Of a stretch of 64,000 nt of DNA, positions 10,497 to 19,894 are shown one piece after another. Position numbers and translations under genes: made by a program. Below the pieces are notes generated by a model. The model ran no database searches and was not told the DNA's origin. It saw only the letters and a program-made list of their open reading frames with translations. The stretch comes from Bacteroidales bacterium (lineage in GTDB: Bacteria; Bacteroidota; Bacteroidia; Bacteroidales; UBA932). The stretch lies in assembly GCA_015060445.1 (NCBI GenBank), contig SUYL01000039.1, forward strand, positions 16,346 through 80,345, in the 5' to 3' direction. How positions within the stretch are numbered: the first letter of the stretch is position 1; the number at the start of each line of letters is the position of its first letter.

Positions 10497-12650
10497 ATGA
10501 TACCGGAGAGTCTGATGAAAGTGATGGAGCATTATGAGGCTCCGCAGAAAGATTTGGTTGAAAAGGCGTATATGTACGCCTGCAAGGAGTTGGAGGGGCA
10601 GCAGAGAGGAAACGGGCACCCTTTTATTGAGCATCCGTTGGGGGTGGCACTTATAGTGGCAAATGAGATAGGCCTCATGCATGAGGCTGTGGCGGCTGTA
10701 TTCCTCCACGAGGCTACAAGGGGGAAGGATGAACAGTTGGAGGAGATCTCAAAAGAGTATTCTCAGGAGATTATAACAATGGTGGAGGGGTTGAACAAGA
10801 TATCGGGAATAACCCCAAAAGATACCAAACTGCAGGCGGAGAACTACAGGAAACTTATTGTTTCATACTCAAAGGATCCCCGTGTGACTCTCATTAAACT
10901 GGCAGACAGGCTGGAGATTATGCGTAATTTGGATATATTTCCAAAGAGCAGCATAATGCGGAAGGTTACCGAGACCATAATGCTCTATATTCCTCTTGCC
11001 CACCAGTTGGGAATGTACAACCTCAAGAGCGAACTGGAGGACCTTTATTTCAGACACTCCGATCCTGAGAACTACAGGGCAATTACAAACAAACTTAAGG
11101 CTACCGAAAAGGACAGGGAGAAATTGGCGCAGGAGTTTGTGAAGCCGCTGGAGCAGTCGTTGAAGGAGAGCGGTATAAAATACAAACTGAAGGTGCGTAC
11201 CAAAACAGCATATTCAATCTGGAAGAAGATGCAGAAGCAGAATGTCCCTTTTGAGGGGGTATATGATGTTTTTGCAATGAGGTTTATTCTGGATGTCCCT
11301 TATGAGAAGGAGCATGACTACTGCTGGGAGGTTTATTCCCGGGTAACACAGGAGTACAAGCCCGATACCAAGCGCTTGAGGGATTGGATTACCAATCCCA
11401 AACCAAACGGATATGAGTCTTTGCACACCACAGTACAAAATAAGGAGGGGGCATATATTGAGGTGCAGATCCGTACTGCCCGTATGGATGATATGGCAGA
11501 AAACGGACATGCCTCCCATTGGAGTTATAAAGGTATAAAGAGTGTGCAGGGGTTGGATGAGTGGCTTAAGAATGTGAAGAGCATGCTGGAGAGCCAGGAG
11601 TCCAATCCATATACAAATGCGGTTCAGACAGAACTGGATGAGATATTTGTGTTCACTCCAAACGGAGACCTCAAGCAGTTGCCAAAAGGGGCAAGTGTGC
11701 TCGATTTTGCATTCAATATCCACTCCAACCTTGGAGTGAAGTGCAGCGGAGCAAGGGTTAACGGCAAGATAGCCTCCATTAAGGATGAACTCCACACCGG
11801 CGATGTGGTGGAGATAATGAGCAACAAGAACCAGAAGCCATCTGCAGACTGGCTCAAGATAGTTGTCTCTTCAAAGGCCCGCAACCGCATAAAGGCCAAA
11901 CTCAAGGAGGAGGAGAACAAACTCATGAATCTGGGGCGCGAGATGCTTGAGAGGAGGATGAAGAACTGGAAACAGGAACTCAATGACGATGTTCTTGCGG
12001 ATATAGCCAAACATTATAAGATGAGGGCCTCTGCTGAGGTATACCTTGCAATCTATCAGGAGAAAATAGACCTTCTGCAGTTGAAGGATTTCCTTACCAA
12101 GGGGGAGCAGGAGGAGAATGATCTTCCCGACAACAAACCGGAGAGGGGGAGTGGCAAGGGACGCAGCAAGTCCTCTGAAGGAGATTATCTGATTATCAGT
12201 GACAAACTCAACAATATAAGTTTTTCAATGGCCAAATGCTGCAACCCAATCTTTGGAGACGATGTGTTTGGATTTGTTTCGGCAACCGGTGGCATAAAGA
12301 TTCACAGGATATCCTGCCCCAATGCTGCAAGGCTCATTGAAAAATACCCGTACAGGCTGCAGAAGGTAAAGTGGAGACAAGTTTCAAATACTACCCAGTT
12401 CCAGACCGCCCTTAAGGTGATAGGAGACGGTGATGCCTCAATTGCGGCACAACTTATAGAGTGTGTTACCAAGCAGGATGCCTCAATGAGGTCGTTCAAT
12501 ATAAACGAAAGGCGCAAGCCCGGCAACCAGACCGAGTTTGTGGCTGAGATTGGCATCTCAGTTGGAAACAATGCCCATTTGGACAGGGTAACATCTGCCC
12601 TAAAGAAAATCCGTGAGGTAAAGACCGTATTGAGGACAAGCGGGAAATAA
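10497..12650 (+). CDS. RelA/SpoT family (p)ppGpp synthetase/hydrolase-like protein
   Basis: 717 aa; HD-like region, synthetase motif YESLHTTV, TGS (VFTPNGDLKQLPKGASVLDFAF) and ACT domains. Confidence 0.93.
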   Translation: MIPESLMKVMEHYEAPQKDLVEKAYMYACKELEGQQRGNGHPFIEHPLGVALIVANEIGLMHEAVAAVFLHEATRGKDEQLEEISKEYSQEIITMVEGLNKISGITPKDTKLQAENYRKLIVSYSKDPRVTLIKLADRLEIMRNLDIFPKSSIMRKVTETIMLYIPLAHQLGMYNLKSELEDLYFRHSDPENYRAITNKLKATEKDREKLAQEFVKPLEQSLKESGIKYKLKVRTKTAYSIWKKMQKQNVPFEGVYDVFAMRFILDVPYEKEHDYCWEVYSRVTQEYKPDTKRLRDWITNPKPNGYESLHTTVQNKEGAYIEVQIRTARMDDMAENGHASHWSYKGIKSVQGLDEWLKNVKSMLESQESNPYTNAVQTELDEIFVFTPNGDLKQLPKGASVLDFAFNIHSNLGVKCSGARVNGKIASIKDELHTGDVVEIMSNKNQKPSADWLKIVVSSKARNRIKAKLKEEENKLMNLGREMLERRMKNWKQELNDDVLADIAKHYKMRASAEVYLAIYQEKIDLLQLKDFLTKGEQEENDLPDNKPERGSGKGRSKSSEGDYLIISDKLNNISFSMAKCCNPIFGDDVFGFVSATGGIKIHRISCPNAARLIEKYPYRLQKVKWRQVSNTTQFQTALKVIGDGDASIAAQLIECVTKQDASMRSFNINERRKPGNQTEFVAEIGISVGNNAHLDRVTSALKKIREVKTVLRTSGK

Positions 12651-12658
12651 CTTTTTAG

Positions 12659-12666
12659 TAACTTTG
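12659..12666 (+). promoter_or_regulatory. Candidate Bacteroidota -7 element TAACTTTG upstream of uvrA
   Basis: Exact TAnnTTTG, 24 bp before the uvrA ATG; no clear -33 TTTG at the canonical spacing. Confidence 0.35.
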
Positions 12667-12690
12667 CGCGATTGGGGAATTGTGATTTTT

Positions 12691-15516
12691 ATGGGGAACA
12701 AGGAATATATATACATAAAGGGGGCAAGGGCAAACAACCTTAAGGGGATTGACCTTAAGATACCCCGCGGGAAACTGGTTGTGATGAGCGGCTTGAGCGG
12801 CAGCGGAAAGTCTTCGCTGGCGTTTGATACCCTTTTTGCGGAGGGGCAGAGGCGTTTTGCCGAGAGCCTTTCTTCGTTTGCACGCCAGTTCCTGGGGCGT
12901 ATGCAGAAGCCTGCTGTTGATAAGATAGAGGGGATTCCCCCTGCCATTGCCATTGAGCAGAAGGTAAATACCCGTAACCCACGTTCTACAGTGGGTACAA
13001 CTACCGAGATTTATGATTATCTGAGACTCCTTTTTGCCAAGATAGGGCGCACTTATTCTCCTGTTACAGGGGAGGAGGTGAAGTGCCATACGGCAAATGA
13101 TGTGGTGGAATTCATAGGGAATATGAAAAATGATACTCCCGACAACATCACTGCATATATTCTTGCAGAGATTGAGTGGCTGGAGAATGAGAATAAGGTA
13201 GAGAAACTTCTGTCGGTGAAGGATGCCGGGTACGCCAGGCTTTTTTCCCTTGAGAGGGGGATGGTTAGGATTGATGCGGTGCTGCAGGATGTGGAGGGGT
13301 TTGCAGGGAGCAGGCTGTTCATAATGATTGACAGGTATCTGGTGGCTCCGGGTGGTGGGGAACTGGCAGAGGAGGATGTTACCAGACTGCTGGATTCTGT
13401 GCAGATTGCATTCAATGAGGGGAAAGGTCATGTGTTTGTGGCGCAGCAGCAAGGGCGTGGCGCAGAGGTGGAACTGAAGGAGTTTTCAAATATTTTTGAG
13501 GCAGACGGTATCCGGTTTGAGAAGCCTACAGAACTTATGTTCAGTTACAATAACCCTATAGGGGCTTGTCCGGTTTGCGGAGGGTACGGCAGTGTTATTG
13601 GAATTGATGAGAGCCTTGTGGTCCCTAATGCATCCCTTTCCGTTTATGAGGGGGCTATAGCGTGCTGGAGGGGTGAGGTTATGGGCAAATTCCTTAAGGA
13701 GTTTATAATGTGTGCCCATAAATTTGATTTCCCTATCCATAAACCGTATGCGGAACTTACAAAAGAGCAGAAGAGGCTCCTGTGGAACGGGAACAGCATG
13801 TTTACAGGAATAACACCATTCTTTGAGATGGTGGAGACCATGCGCTATAAGATTCAGTACAAGTATCTGTTGGCCCGTTATTCGGGCAAGACTGTATGCC
13901 GTGAGTGCGAGGGGAGCCGTTTGAGGAAAGAGACCAATTATGTTAAAATAGGGGGCAAAACCATTGCTGAACTTATGGATATGAGCATTACCTCCCTTAA
14001 TGATTTCTTTAAGGGGCTGGTACTGGATCCATATGAGGCGGCTGTGGCCCAGAGGGCCATAAAGGAGATTTGCAGCAGACTCAATTATATAGAGAATGTG
14101 GGGCTGGGGTATCTTACCCTCAGCCGCCATGCAAATACCTTGAGTGGTGGAGAGAGCCAGAGGATAAATCTGGTGAGTTCTTTGGGAAGCAGTCTGGTGG
14201 GGTCATTGTATATTCTGGATGAGCCCAGCATAGGTCTGCACCAAAGGGATACAGGGAGGCTGATTTCTGTGATAAAGGATTTGAGGGATCTGGGGAATAC
14301 CGTCCTTATAGTGGAGCATGATGAGGAGATAATCCGCAGTGCAGATGAACTTATAGATATTGGCCCGTATGCTGGTGTGAACGGAGGAGAAGTGGTTTAC
14401 CAGGGAAGTGTTGAAGAGGGTATAAGAAAGGCCCTTGAGGGGAGGAAGAAGGGGGATACAACCTCCAGCGGATCGCTTACAATTGATTATTTGTCGGGAA
14501 TAAAGAAAATAGAGATACCCCAGCAGAAGAGGAAATGGAAACATTATATTGAGGTTTGCGGTGCTATGGAGCACAATCTCAAGAATGTGTCGGTGAAGTT
14601 TCCTCTGGGGGTGATAACTGCAGTTACCGGTGTGAGCGGCAGCGGAAAATCTACCCTTATTGGGGATACCCTGTATCCGGCATTGGCAAGACATTTCCAG
14701 CAGTTTGGGGTGAAGCCGGGTGCATTCAAGGAGTTGAGGGGAGATTTGGAGAAGATCAGCGGAGTGGAGTTTGTAGACCAGAACCCTATAGGAAAGAGTT
14801 CCCGCTCAAATCCGGTTACGTATCTTAAGATTTATGATGATATAAGGAAACTTTACTCGGAACAGCAGTTTGCCAAGGTAAACGGTTTCGGGCATTCCCA
14901 TTTCTCGTTCAATATAGATGGTGGCCGTTGCCCGCAATGTTTGGGAGAGGGTTTCATAACTATCCCTATGCAGTTTATGGCTGACATTAAGATGACATGC
15001 GAGGAGTGTGGAGGAAAGCGTTTCAAACCGGCTGTGCTGGAGGTGAAGTATCAGGGAAAGAGCATAAATGAGGTTTTGGATATGAGTGTGGAGGAGGCTA
15101 TTGCATTCTTTGGAGCCCAGAAGGAGAGTTATGCCAAAAAGATTGCCCAGAAACTGCAGATACTGGATGATGTGGGGCTGGGGTATGTGCAGTTGGGGCA
15201 GAGCAGCAGCAGTTTGAGCGGGGGAGAGAGCCAGAGGGTAAAACTGGCCCAGTTCCTGAGCAAGGACAGCAGCGGCAAAGGGTCGGTAAAAGGGCCTACC
15301 CTGTTCATTTTTGACGAGCCTACTACCGGACTCCATTTCCATGATATAAAGAAACTCCTTGCGGCATTCAATGCCCTGGTGGAGAGGGGGCACACCATTA
15401 TTGTTGTGGAGCATAATCCCGACGTAATTGCAGCCGCAGACTGGGAGATTGAACTTGGTCCTGACGGAGGCGATGCCGGTGGCCAGATCACCTACGAAGG
15501 GGAGCCGGGGAGATAA
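12691..15516 (+). CDS. uvrA: Excinuclease ABC subunit A
   Basis: GLSGSGKSSLAFDTLFAEGQRR, two ABC signatures (LSGGESQR), Cys-rich zinc motifs. Confidence 0.98.
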   Translation: MGNKEYIYIKGARANNLKGIDLKIPRGKLVVMSGLSGSGKSSLAFDTLFAEGQRRFAESLSSFARQFLGRMQKPAVDKIEGIPPAIAIEQKVNTRNPRSTVGTTTEIYDYLRLLFAKIGRTYSPVTGEEVKCHTANDVVEFIGNMKNDTPDNITAYILAEIEWLENENKVEKLLSVKDAGYARLFSLERGMVRIDAVLQDVEGFAGSRLFIMIDRYLVAPGGGELAEEDVTRLLDSVQIAFNEGKGHVFVAQQQGRGAEVELKEFSNIFEADGIRFEKPTELMFSYNNPIGACPVCGGYGSVIGIDESLVVPNASLSVYEGAIACWRGEVMGKFLKEFIMCAHKFDFPIHKPYAELTKEQKRLLWNGNSMFTGITPFFEMVETMRYKIQYKYLLARYSGKTVCRECEGSRLRKETNYVKIGGKTIAELMDMSITSLNDFFKGLVLDPYEAAVAQRAIKEICSRLNYIENVGLGYLTLSRHANTLSGGESQRINLVSSLGSSLVGSLYILDEPSIGLHQRDTGRLISVIKDLRDLGNTVLIVEHDEEIIRSADELIDIGPYAGVNGGEVVYQGSVEEGIRKALEGRKKGDTTSSGSLTIDYLSGIKKIEIPQQKRKWKHYIEVCGAMEHNLKNVSVKFPLGVITAVTGVSGSGKSTLIGDTLYPALARHFQQFGVKPGAFKELRGDLEKISGVEFVDQNPIGKSSRSNPVTYLKIYDDIRKLYSEQQFAKVNGFGHSHFSFNIDGGRCPQCLGEGFITIPMQFMADIKMTCEECGGKRFKPAVLEVKYQGKSINEVLDMSVEEAIAFFGAQKESYAKKIAQKLQILDDVGLGYVQLGQSSSSLSGGESQRVKLAQFLSKDSSGKGSVKGPTLFIFDEPTTGLHFHDIKKLLAAFNALVERGHTIIVVEHNPDVIAAADWEIELGPDGGDAGGQITYEGEPGR

Positions 15517-15686
15517 ATGATGTGTTGTTGCAGAAGATATTAAAGAATGGATGACCTCATTCGACGGTTGCGAGTTATTCCGAAGGAATGACGAAGCAGA
15601 GGAGACTGTGTCGTCACCGTTGCTTAAATCTCATCACAACAGAGATAATCTGTCGGGAAGAAGAAATTATTTAACTTAACAATAAG

Positions 15687-17717
15687 ATGAAAAAATTATT
15701 TATGGCACTTGGTGTTGCGGCAATGGTATTGGCCGCTTGTACCCAGAGCAAGGATGCAGGAAAACCTGCAATAGACCTTGCAAATTTTGACAATACCGTT
15801 TCTGCCGGTGAAGATTTCTACCAGTATGCATGTGGTGGCTGGATGGCTGCTAACCCGCTTACTCCGGAGTATGCCCGTTATGGCATTTTTGACCAGTTGG
15901 ACAAGGAGAACCAGGAGAAGTTGAAGGCTTTGATTGATGAGGTGAATGCAGTGCCTCAGGAGGCCGGCAGCGTTGGTGAGAAGATACAGATAATGTATTC
16001 GCTGGGCTTGGATACTGCAAAAAGAAACGCTGAGGGGGCAGCCCCTGTTATGGAGCAGATTGCAGCAATCAAAGGGGTTAAGGATAAGGATGAGTTCTCG
16101 GCTATGATAGGAAAACTCCAGACTCAGGGTATCAGATCATACTTTGGAATGTACATTGGCGCCGATGAGAAGAACAGCATGATGAACCTGTTGCAGTTCT
16201 CACAGGGGGGCCTCTCTATGGGAGACAGGGATTATTACCTTTTGGATGATGAGACCTCTGTAAAGATACGCAATGCCTACAAGGAGTATATGAACAAACT
16301 GTTCATGTTGGCAGGTTATTCTGCTGAGGATGCTGCAGCCTCTGTAAAGGCTGTGCTTGATCTTGAGACTGAGATTGCAAAGGTTTCTGTAGACAGGGCA
16401 ACCTTGAGGGATGTGCACAAGAACTACAACAAGATGCCGGTGAAGGAGTTTGTGAAGAGATACAACTTCATCAACTGGGATGTATATTTTAAGGAAGTAG
16501 GGGTAAAGTCATCAACTGAACTCAATGCAAGCCAGGTTCCGTTCTTTGCGGGACTTACAAAACTTCTTAAGAATGTCCCTTTGGATACCCAGAAGGAGTA
16601 TATGGTGTTCAAACTTCTCAATTCCGCTTCAAACTATCTGAGCGATGATTTTGTAAATGCAAACTTTGAGTTCTTTGGCAAGACCGTTCAGGGACGTGAG
16701 ATGTTGCAGCCCCTTTGGAAGCGCTCTCTGTCTGTTGTAAACCGCACTTTGTCCGAGGCTCTTGGCCAGAAATATGTTGAGAAATATTTCCCTGCATCAT
16801 CAAAAGAGAAGATGGTTGAGATGGTTTCTAATCTTCAGAAGGCACTTGGAGAGAGAATCTCTGCATTGGAGTGGATGAGCGAAGAGACAAAGGCCAAGGC
16901 TCACGAGAAATTGGGAACTTTCATTGTAAAGGTAGGTTATCCCGACAAATGGAAAGATTACTCTGCCCTTGACATTAAGAATGACTCATACTGGGCAAAC
17001 ATGTGCCGTGCAAGTGAGTTCCGCCACAAGGATATGATGAAGGATGAGGGACAGCCTGTTGACCGCACAGAGTGGGGAATGAGCCCTCAGACAGTTAACG
17101 CATACTATAACCCTACAACCAATGAGATCTGTTTCCCTGCAGCAATCCTTCAGCCGCCTTTCTTCAACCCAGATGCTGATGATGCTGTAAACTACGGCGG
17201 TATAGGTGTGGTTATCGGTCATGAGATGACTCACGGCTTTGACGACCAGGGCCGCAACTATGACAAAGACGGAAATATCAGTGCCTGGTGGACAGAAGAG
17301 GATGCTGCCAAATTCAATGAGAGGGCACAGGTGCTTGTAGAGCAGTACAACAAGATAATTGTAATTGACACTGTACATGCAGATGGTGCATATACCCTTG
17401 GTGAGAACATTGCAGACCAGGGAGGATTGCTTATCTCACACCAGGCATATCTGAACACTTTGAAAGGCAAGGAGGCTCCTGCAGATATAGACGGCTTCAA
17501 CCACAACCAGCGCTTCTTCCTTGGCTATGCAAACCTTTGGGCCCAGAATGTACGCCCTCAGGAAATCCTGCGCAGAACTAAAACCGATGTACACTCATTG
17601 GGCAAATGGCGTGTAAACGGTGCCTTGAGAAATATCCAGGCCTGGTATGACGCATTCGGCATCCAGGAGGGAGACCCAATGTGGATGGCTCCTGCTGAAC
17701 GAATCAATATTTGGTAA
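15687..17717 (+). CDS. M13 family zinc metallopeptidase (neprilysin/PepO-like) lipoprotein
   Basis: Lipobox MVLAAC; VVIGHEMTHGFDDQGRNYD and ENIADQGG motifs. Confidence 0.95.
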   Translation: MKKLFMALGVAAMVLAACTQSKDAGKPAIDLANFDNTVSAGEDFYQYACGGWMAANPLTPEYARYGIFDQLDKENQEKLKALIDEVNAVPQEAGSVGEKIQIMYSLGLDTAKRNAEGAAPVMEQIAAIKGVKDKDEFSAMIGKLQTQGIRSYFGMYIGADEKNSMMNLLQFSQGGLSMGDRDYYLLDDETSVKIRNAYKEYMNKLFMLAGYSAEDAAASVKAVLDLETEIAKVSVDRATLRDVHKNYNKMPVKEFVKRYNFINWDVYFKEVGVKSSTELNASQVPFFAGLTKLLKNVPLDTQKEYMVFKLLNSASNYLSDDFVNANFEFFGKTVQGREMLQPLWKRSLSVVNRTLSEALGQKYVEKYFPASSKEKMVEMVSNLQKALGERISALEWMSEETKAKAHEKLGTFIVKVGYPDKWKDYSALDIKNDSYWANMCRASEFRHKDMMKDEGQPVDRTEWGMSPQTVNAYYNPTTNEICFPAAILQPPFFNPDADDAVNYGGIGVVIGHEMTHGFDDQGRNYDKDGNISAWWTEEDAAKFNERAQVLVEQYNKIIVIDTVHADGAYTLGENIADQGGLLISHQAYLNTLKGKEAPADIDGFNHNQRFFLGYANLWAQNVRPQEILRRTKTDVHSLGKWRVNGALRNIQAWYDAFGIQEGDPMWMAPAERINIW

Positions 17718-17964
17718 AATCACGTCGCAATTTTGTACAATTGATTCATTGACAGCAAATTAAAAAAAAGAGGTAGAAATACCTTTGAAAACCGTGGCCG
17801 CCCGTGGCCTCCGGGGCATTGCCCGTAGTAGTCCAAGCGAAGACCTCTGAGCACGGGAGGGGCCCACCGCATGGCGGTGGGAGGGATTCAGTTTTCAAAG
17901 GTATTTCTACTTCTTTTTTTAATCATCTAATAATCTGCTAATTGTACAAAATTGCGACGTGATT
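17718..17964. repeat. 247 bp element with perfect 25 bp terminal inverted repeats and a structured GC-rich centre, between convergent genes
   Basis: AATCACGTCGCAATTTTGTACAATT (17718-17742) / AATTGTACAAAATTGCGACGTGATT (17940-17964); second inverted repeat 17762-17792 / 17891-17920; hairpin CCCACCGC-ATG-GCGGTGGG 17863-17881. Confidence 0.85.
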
Positions 17965-18640
17965 AAAAATTGCGCTCAATTTCCCCAGCCCGTTTGAGGA
18001 GATACGGGGTGGGCTTGTTGGCTTTGCGTTGCAGAGGATTGGGGAGACAGGCGGCGATGAGGGCAGATTGCCGGGAAGACAATTTGCTTGCCCGGGTGTT
18101 GAAAAGCCGTTCGGCGGCTGCCTCGGCTCCAAAGATACCCTTTCCCATTTCGGCTACATTTAGGTACACTTCAAGGATACGTTCCTTGCCCCAGATTTTT
18201 TCTATCAGAAATGTGAAATATGCCTCAAATCCTTTTCTTACCCAACTGCGCCCGGGAAAGAGAAATACATTCTTGGCGGTCTGTTGGCTTATTGTACTGG
18301 CTCCGCGGAGCCTTTTTCCCCTCTGGTGCTCCTTAACCGCCTTTTCAATCTCTATCCAGTCAAATCCGTTGTGGGTGTAGAACCGGGCATCTTCACTGGC
18401 AACCACAGCCTTTGCCATATTTGTGGAGATCTTTTCCAGAGGTTTCCATGTTTTATATGTGTGGTAGGTGGAGTCATTGCGGAACTCCCAACTCCTTACT
18501 GCCATAAGTGGGGTGTAATACACGGGAACCCACCTGAGCAGCACTACCCAGGAAACAGTAATCCCTATAAACCACAGCGGAATGTACAGCAGTATCCACC
18601 TGAGCAGTTTTGAATATCTTTTCCCTTTTTTCCTTTTCAT
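17963..18640 (-). CDS. mtgA: Monofunctional biosynthetic peptidoglycan transglycosylase
   Basis: VVASEDARFYTHNGFDWIEIEKA, GASTISQQTAKNVFL (GT51 motifs). Confidence 0.95.
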   Translation of the reverse strand: MKRKKGKRYSKLLRWILLYIPLWFIGITVSWVVLLRWVPVYYTPLMAVRSWEFRNDSTYHTYKTWKPLEKISTNMAKAVVASEDARFYTHNGFDWIEIEKAVKEHQRGKRLRGASTISQQTAKNVFLFPGRSWVRKGFEAYFTFLIEKIWGKERILEVYLNVAEMGKGIFGAEAAAERLFNTRASKLSSRQSALIAACLPNPLQRKANKPTPYLLKRAGEIERNF

Positions 18641-18719
18641 GCCATTATATAGATTCTATCGGGAACAAATTTATAATAAAAATAATTATTAAAAAAGTTA
18701 TAATAATAAAACTTATAAT

Positions 18720-18727
18720 TATCTTTG
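18720..18727 (+). promoter_or_regulatory. Candidate -7 element TATCTTTG upstream of the AAA ATPase
   Basis: Exact TAnnTTTG in a very AT-rich leader, 20 bp before the ATG. Confidence 0.4.
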
Positions 18728-18747
18728 TCTGCGTAAATACATTAAAT

Positions 18748-19881
18748 ATGAACAATCCATTCATTATAACGGGAAGGTATGTGGCCCCTGAATTCTTTTG
18801 TGACAGGGAAAAGGAGACTGGAGAACTTGTCTCAAATATTGAGAACTGGAGGAATACAGTCATGATCTCTCTACGGAGAATGGGCAAGTCAGGTTTGATA
18901 TACCATGTTTTCAATAAGGATGTCATAAAGGAAAAATATGAAACGTTCTTTATAGATATATACGATACTTCAAGTCTGGAAGAGTTTGTACTCAAGTTGA
19001 GCAAGGAGATTACTGCCAGGTTGCAGCATAAGGGGGAAAGATTTTTTGAAAAATTTGTTTCAATTGTAAATTCGGTAAAAATAGGATTTGCACAGAATCC
19101 ACTTACAGGCCAACCCGAAATGGATTTTTCTTTAACAGATGCAAAGTTTTCTTCCAAGACTCTGGAACAATTGTTTGAGTTCCTGGAGGGGGCGGAAAAG
19201 CCATGTATTGTTGCAATTGATGAGTTTCAGCAGATTGCGGAGTATGGTAATGCCCAAAAGGATATTGCCACTTTACGGACTTTTGTACAGGGGTGCAAAA
19301 GGACACGTTTTATCTTTGCAGGCAGCAACAGACGTATGATGGGAAAATTATTCCATACCCCATCCGAGCCCTTTTTTATGAGTTGCAGTCCCATTATGCT
19401 GGAGGCAATTGAGAAGGAAAAATATGCAGATTTTGTATTGAAGCATTTCAATGCAAACAACAGACAGATACAAAAGGAGACTGTCAATTATGTTTATGAA
19501 ATGTTTGAGGGTCATACATGGTTTGTCCAATATGTATTCAACAGGCTTTTTGAAATGTATGACGGAAGAACATTGACCATTGGGGATGCCAACTGTGCAA
19601 TCAACTATATCATAGATATTTTTGCTCCAATATTCCAGGAGATATATATGGGCGTATCTGAACGGCAGAAGGAACTGCTGTATGCATTGGCAAAGGAAGG
19701 GAAGACATCATCTCCCACAAGTGTTGATTTCATAAAAAAATACAACCTCCGCAGTGCCAGTGCCGTGCAGGGTGCATTGAAACCTTTGGCAGAAGAGGAA
19801 ACCATTTCAAGTATGGATGGCAGTTATTTTATAACAAACCGTTTTTATTCCATGTGGCTGGCAATGAGGCACAATTTATAA
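18748..19881 (+). CDS. AAA ATPase (archaeal-type ATPase family, PF01637-like)
   Basis: SLRRMGKSGLIYHVF P-loop, CIVAIDEFQQIAEY Walker B; start moved to MNNPFIITGRYV. Confidence 0.8.
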   Translation: MNNPFIITGRYVAPEFFCDREKETGELVSNIENWRNTVMISLRRMGKSGLIYHVFNKDVIKEKYETFFIDIYDTSSLEEFVLKLSKEITARLQHKGERFFEKFVSIVNSVKIGFAQNPLTGQPEMDFSLTDAKFSSKTLEQLFEFLEGAEKPCIVAIDEFQQIAEYGNAQKDIATLRTFVQGCKRTRFIFAGSNRRMMGKLFHTPSEPFFMSCSPIMLEAIEKEKYADFVLKHFNANNRQIQKETVNYVYEMFEGHTWFVQYVFNRLFEMYDGRTLTIGDANCAINYIIDIFAPIFQEIYMGVSERQKELLYALAKEGKTSSPTSVDFIKKYNLRSASAVQGALKPLAEEETISSMDGSYFITNRFYSMWLAMRHNL

Positions 19882-19894
19882 TACATTCTTCCCG

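Noticed and set aside
12655-13452. 265 aa ORF antisense to uvrA
   Set aside because: Shadow ORF; uvrA is intact in the other frame.
17718-17964. 6S RNA or SRP RNA
   Set aside because: The long-hairpin architecture is suggestive, but I could not identify conserved 6S or SRP sequence blocks; left as a structured element.
18748-19881. AAA ATPase as a stand-alone defence system
   Set aside because: A single archaeal-type ATPase with no partner gene in a housekeeping context; no evidence for defence.
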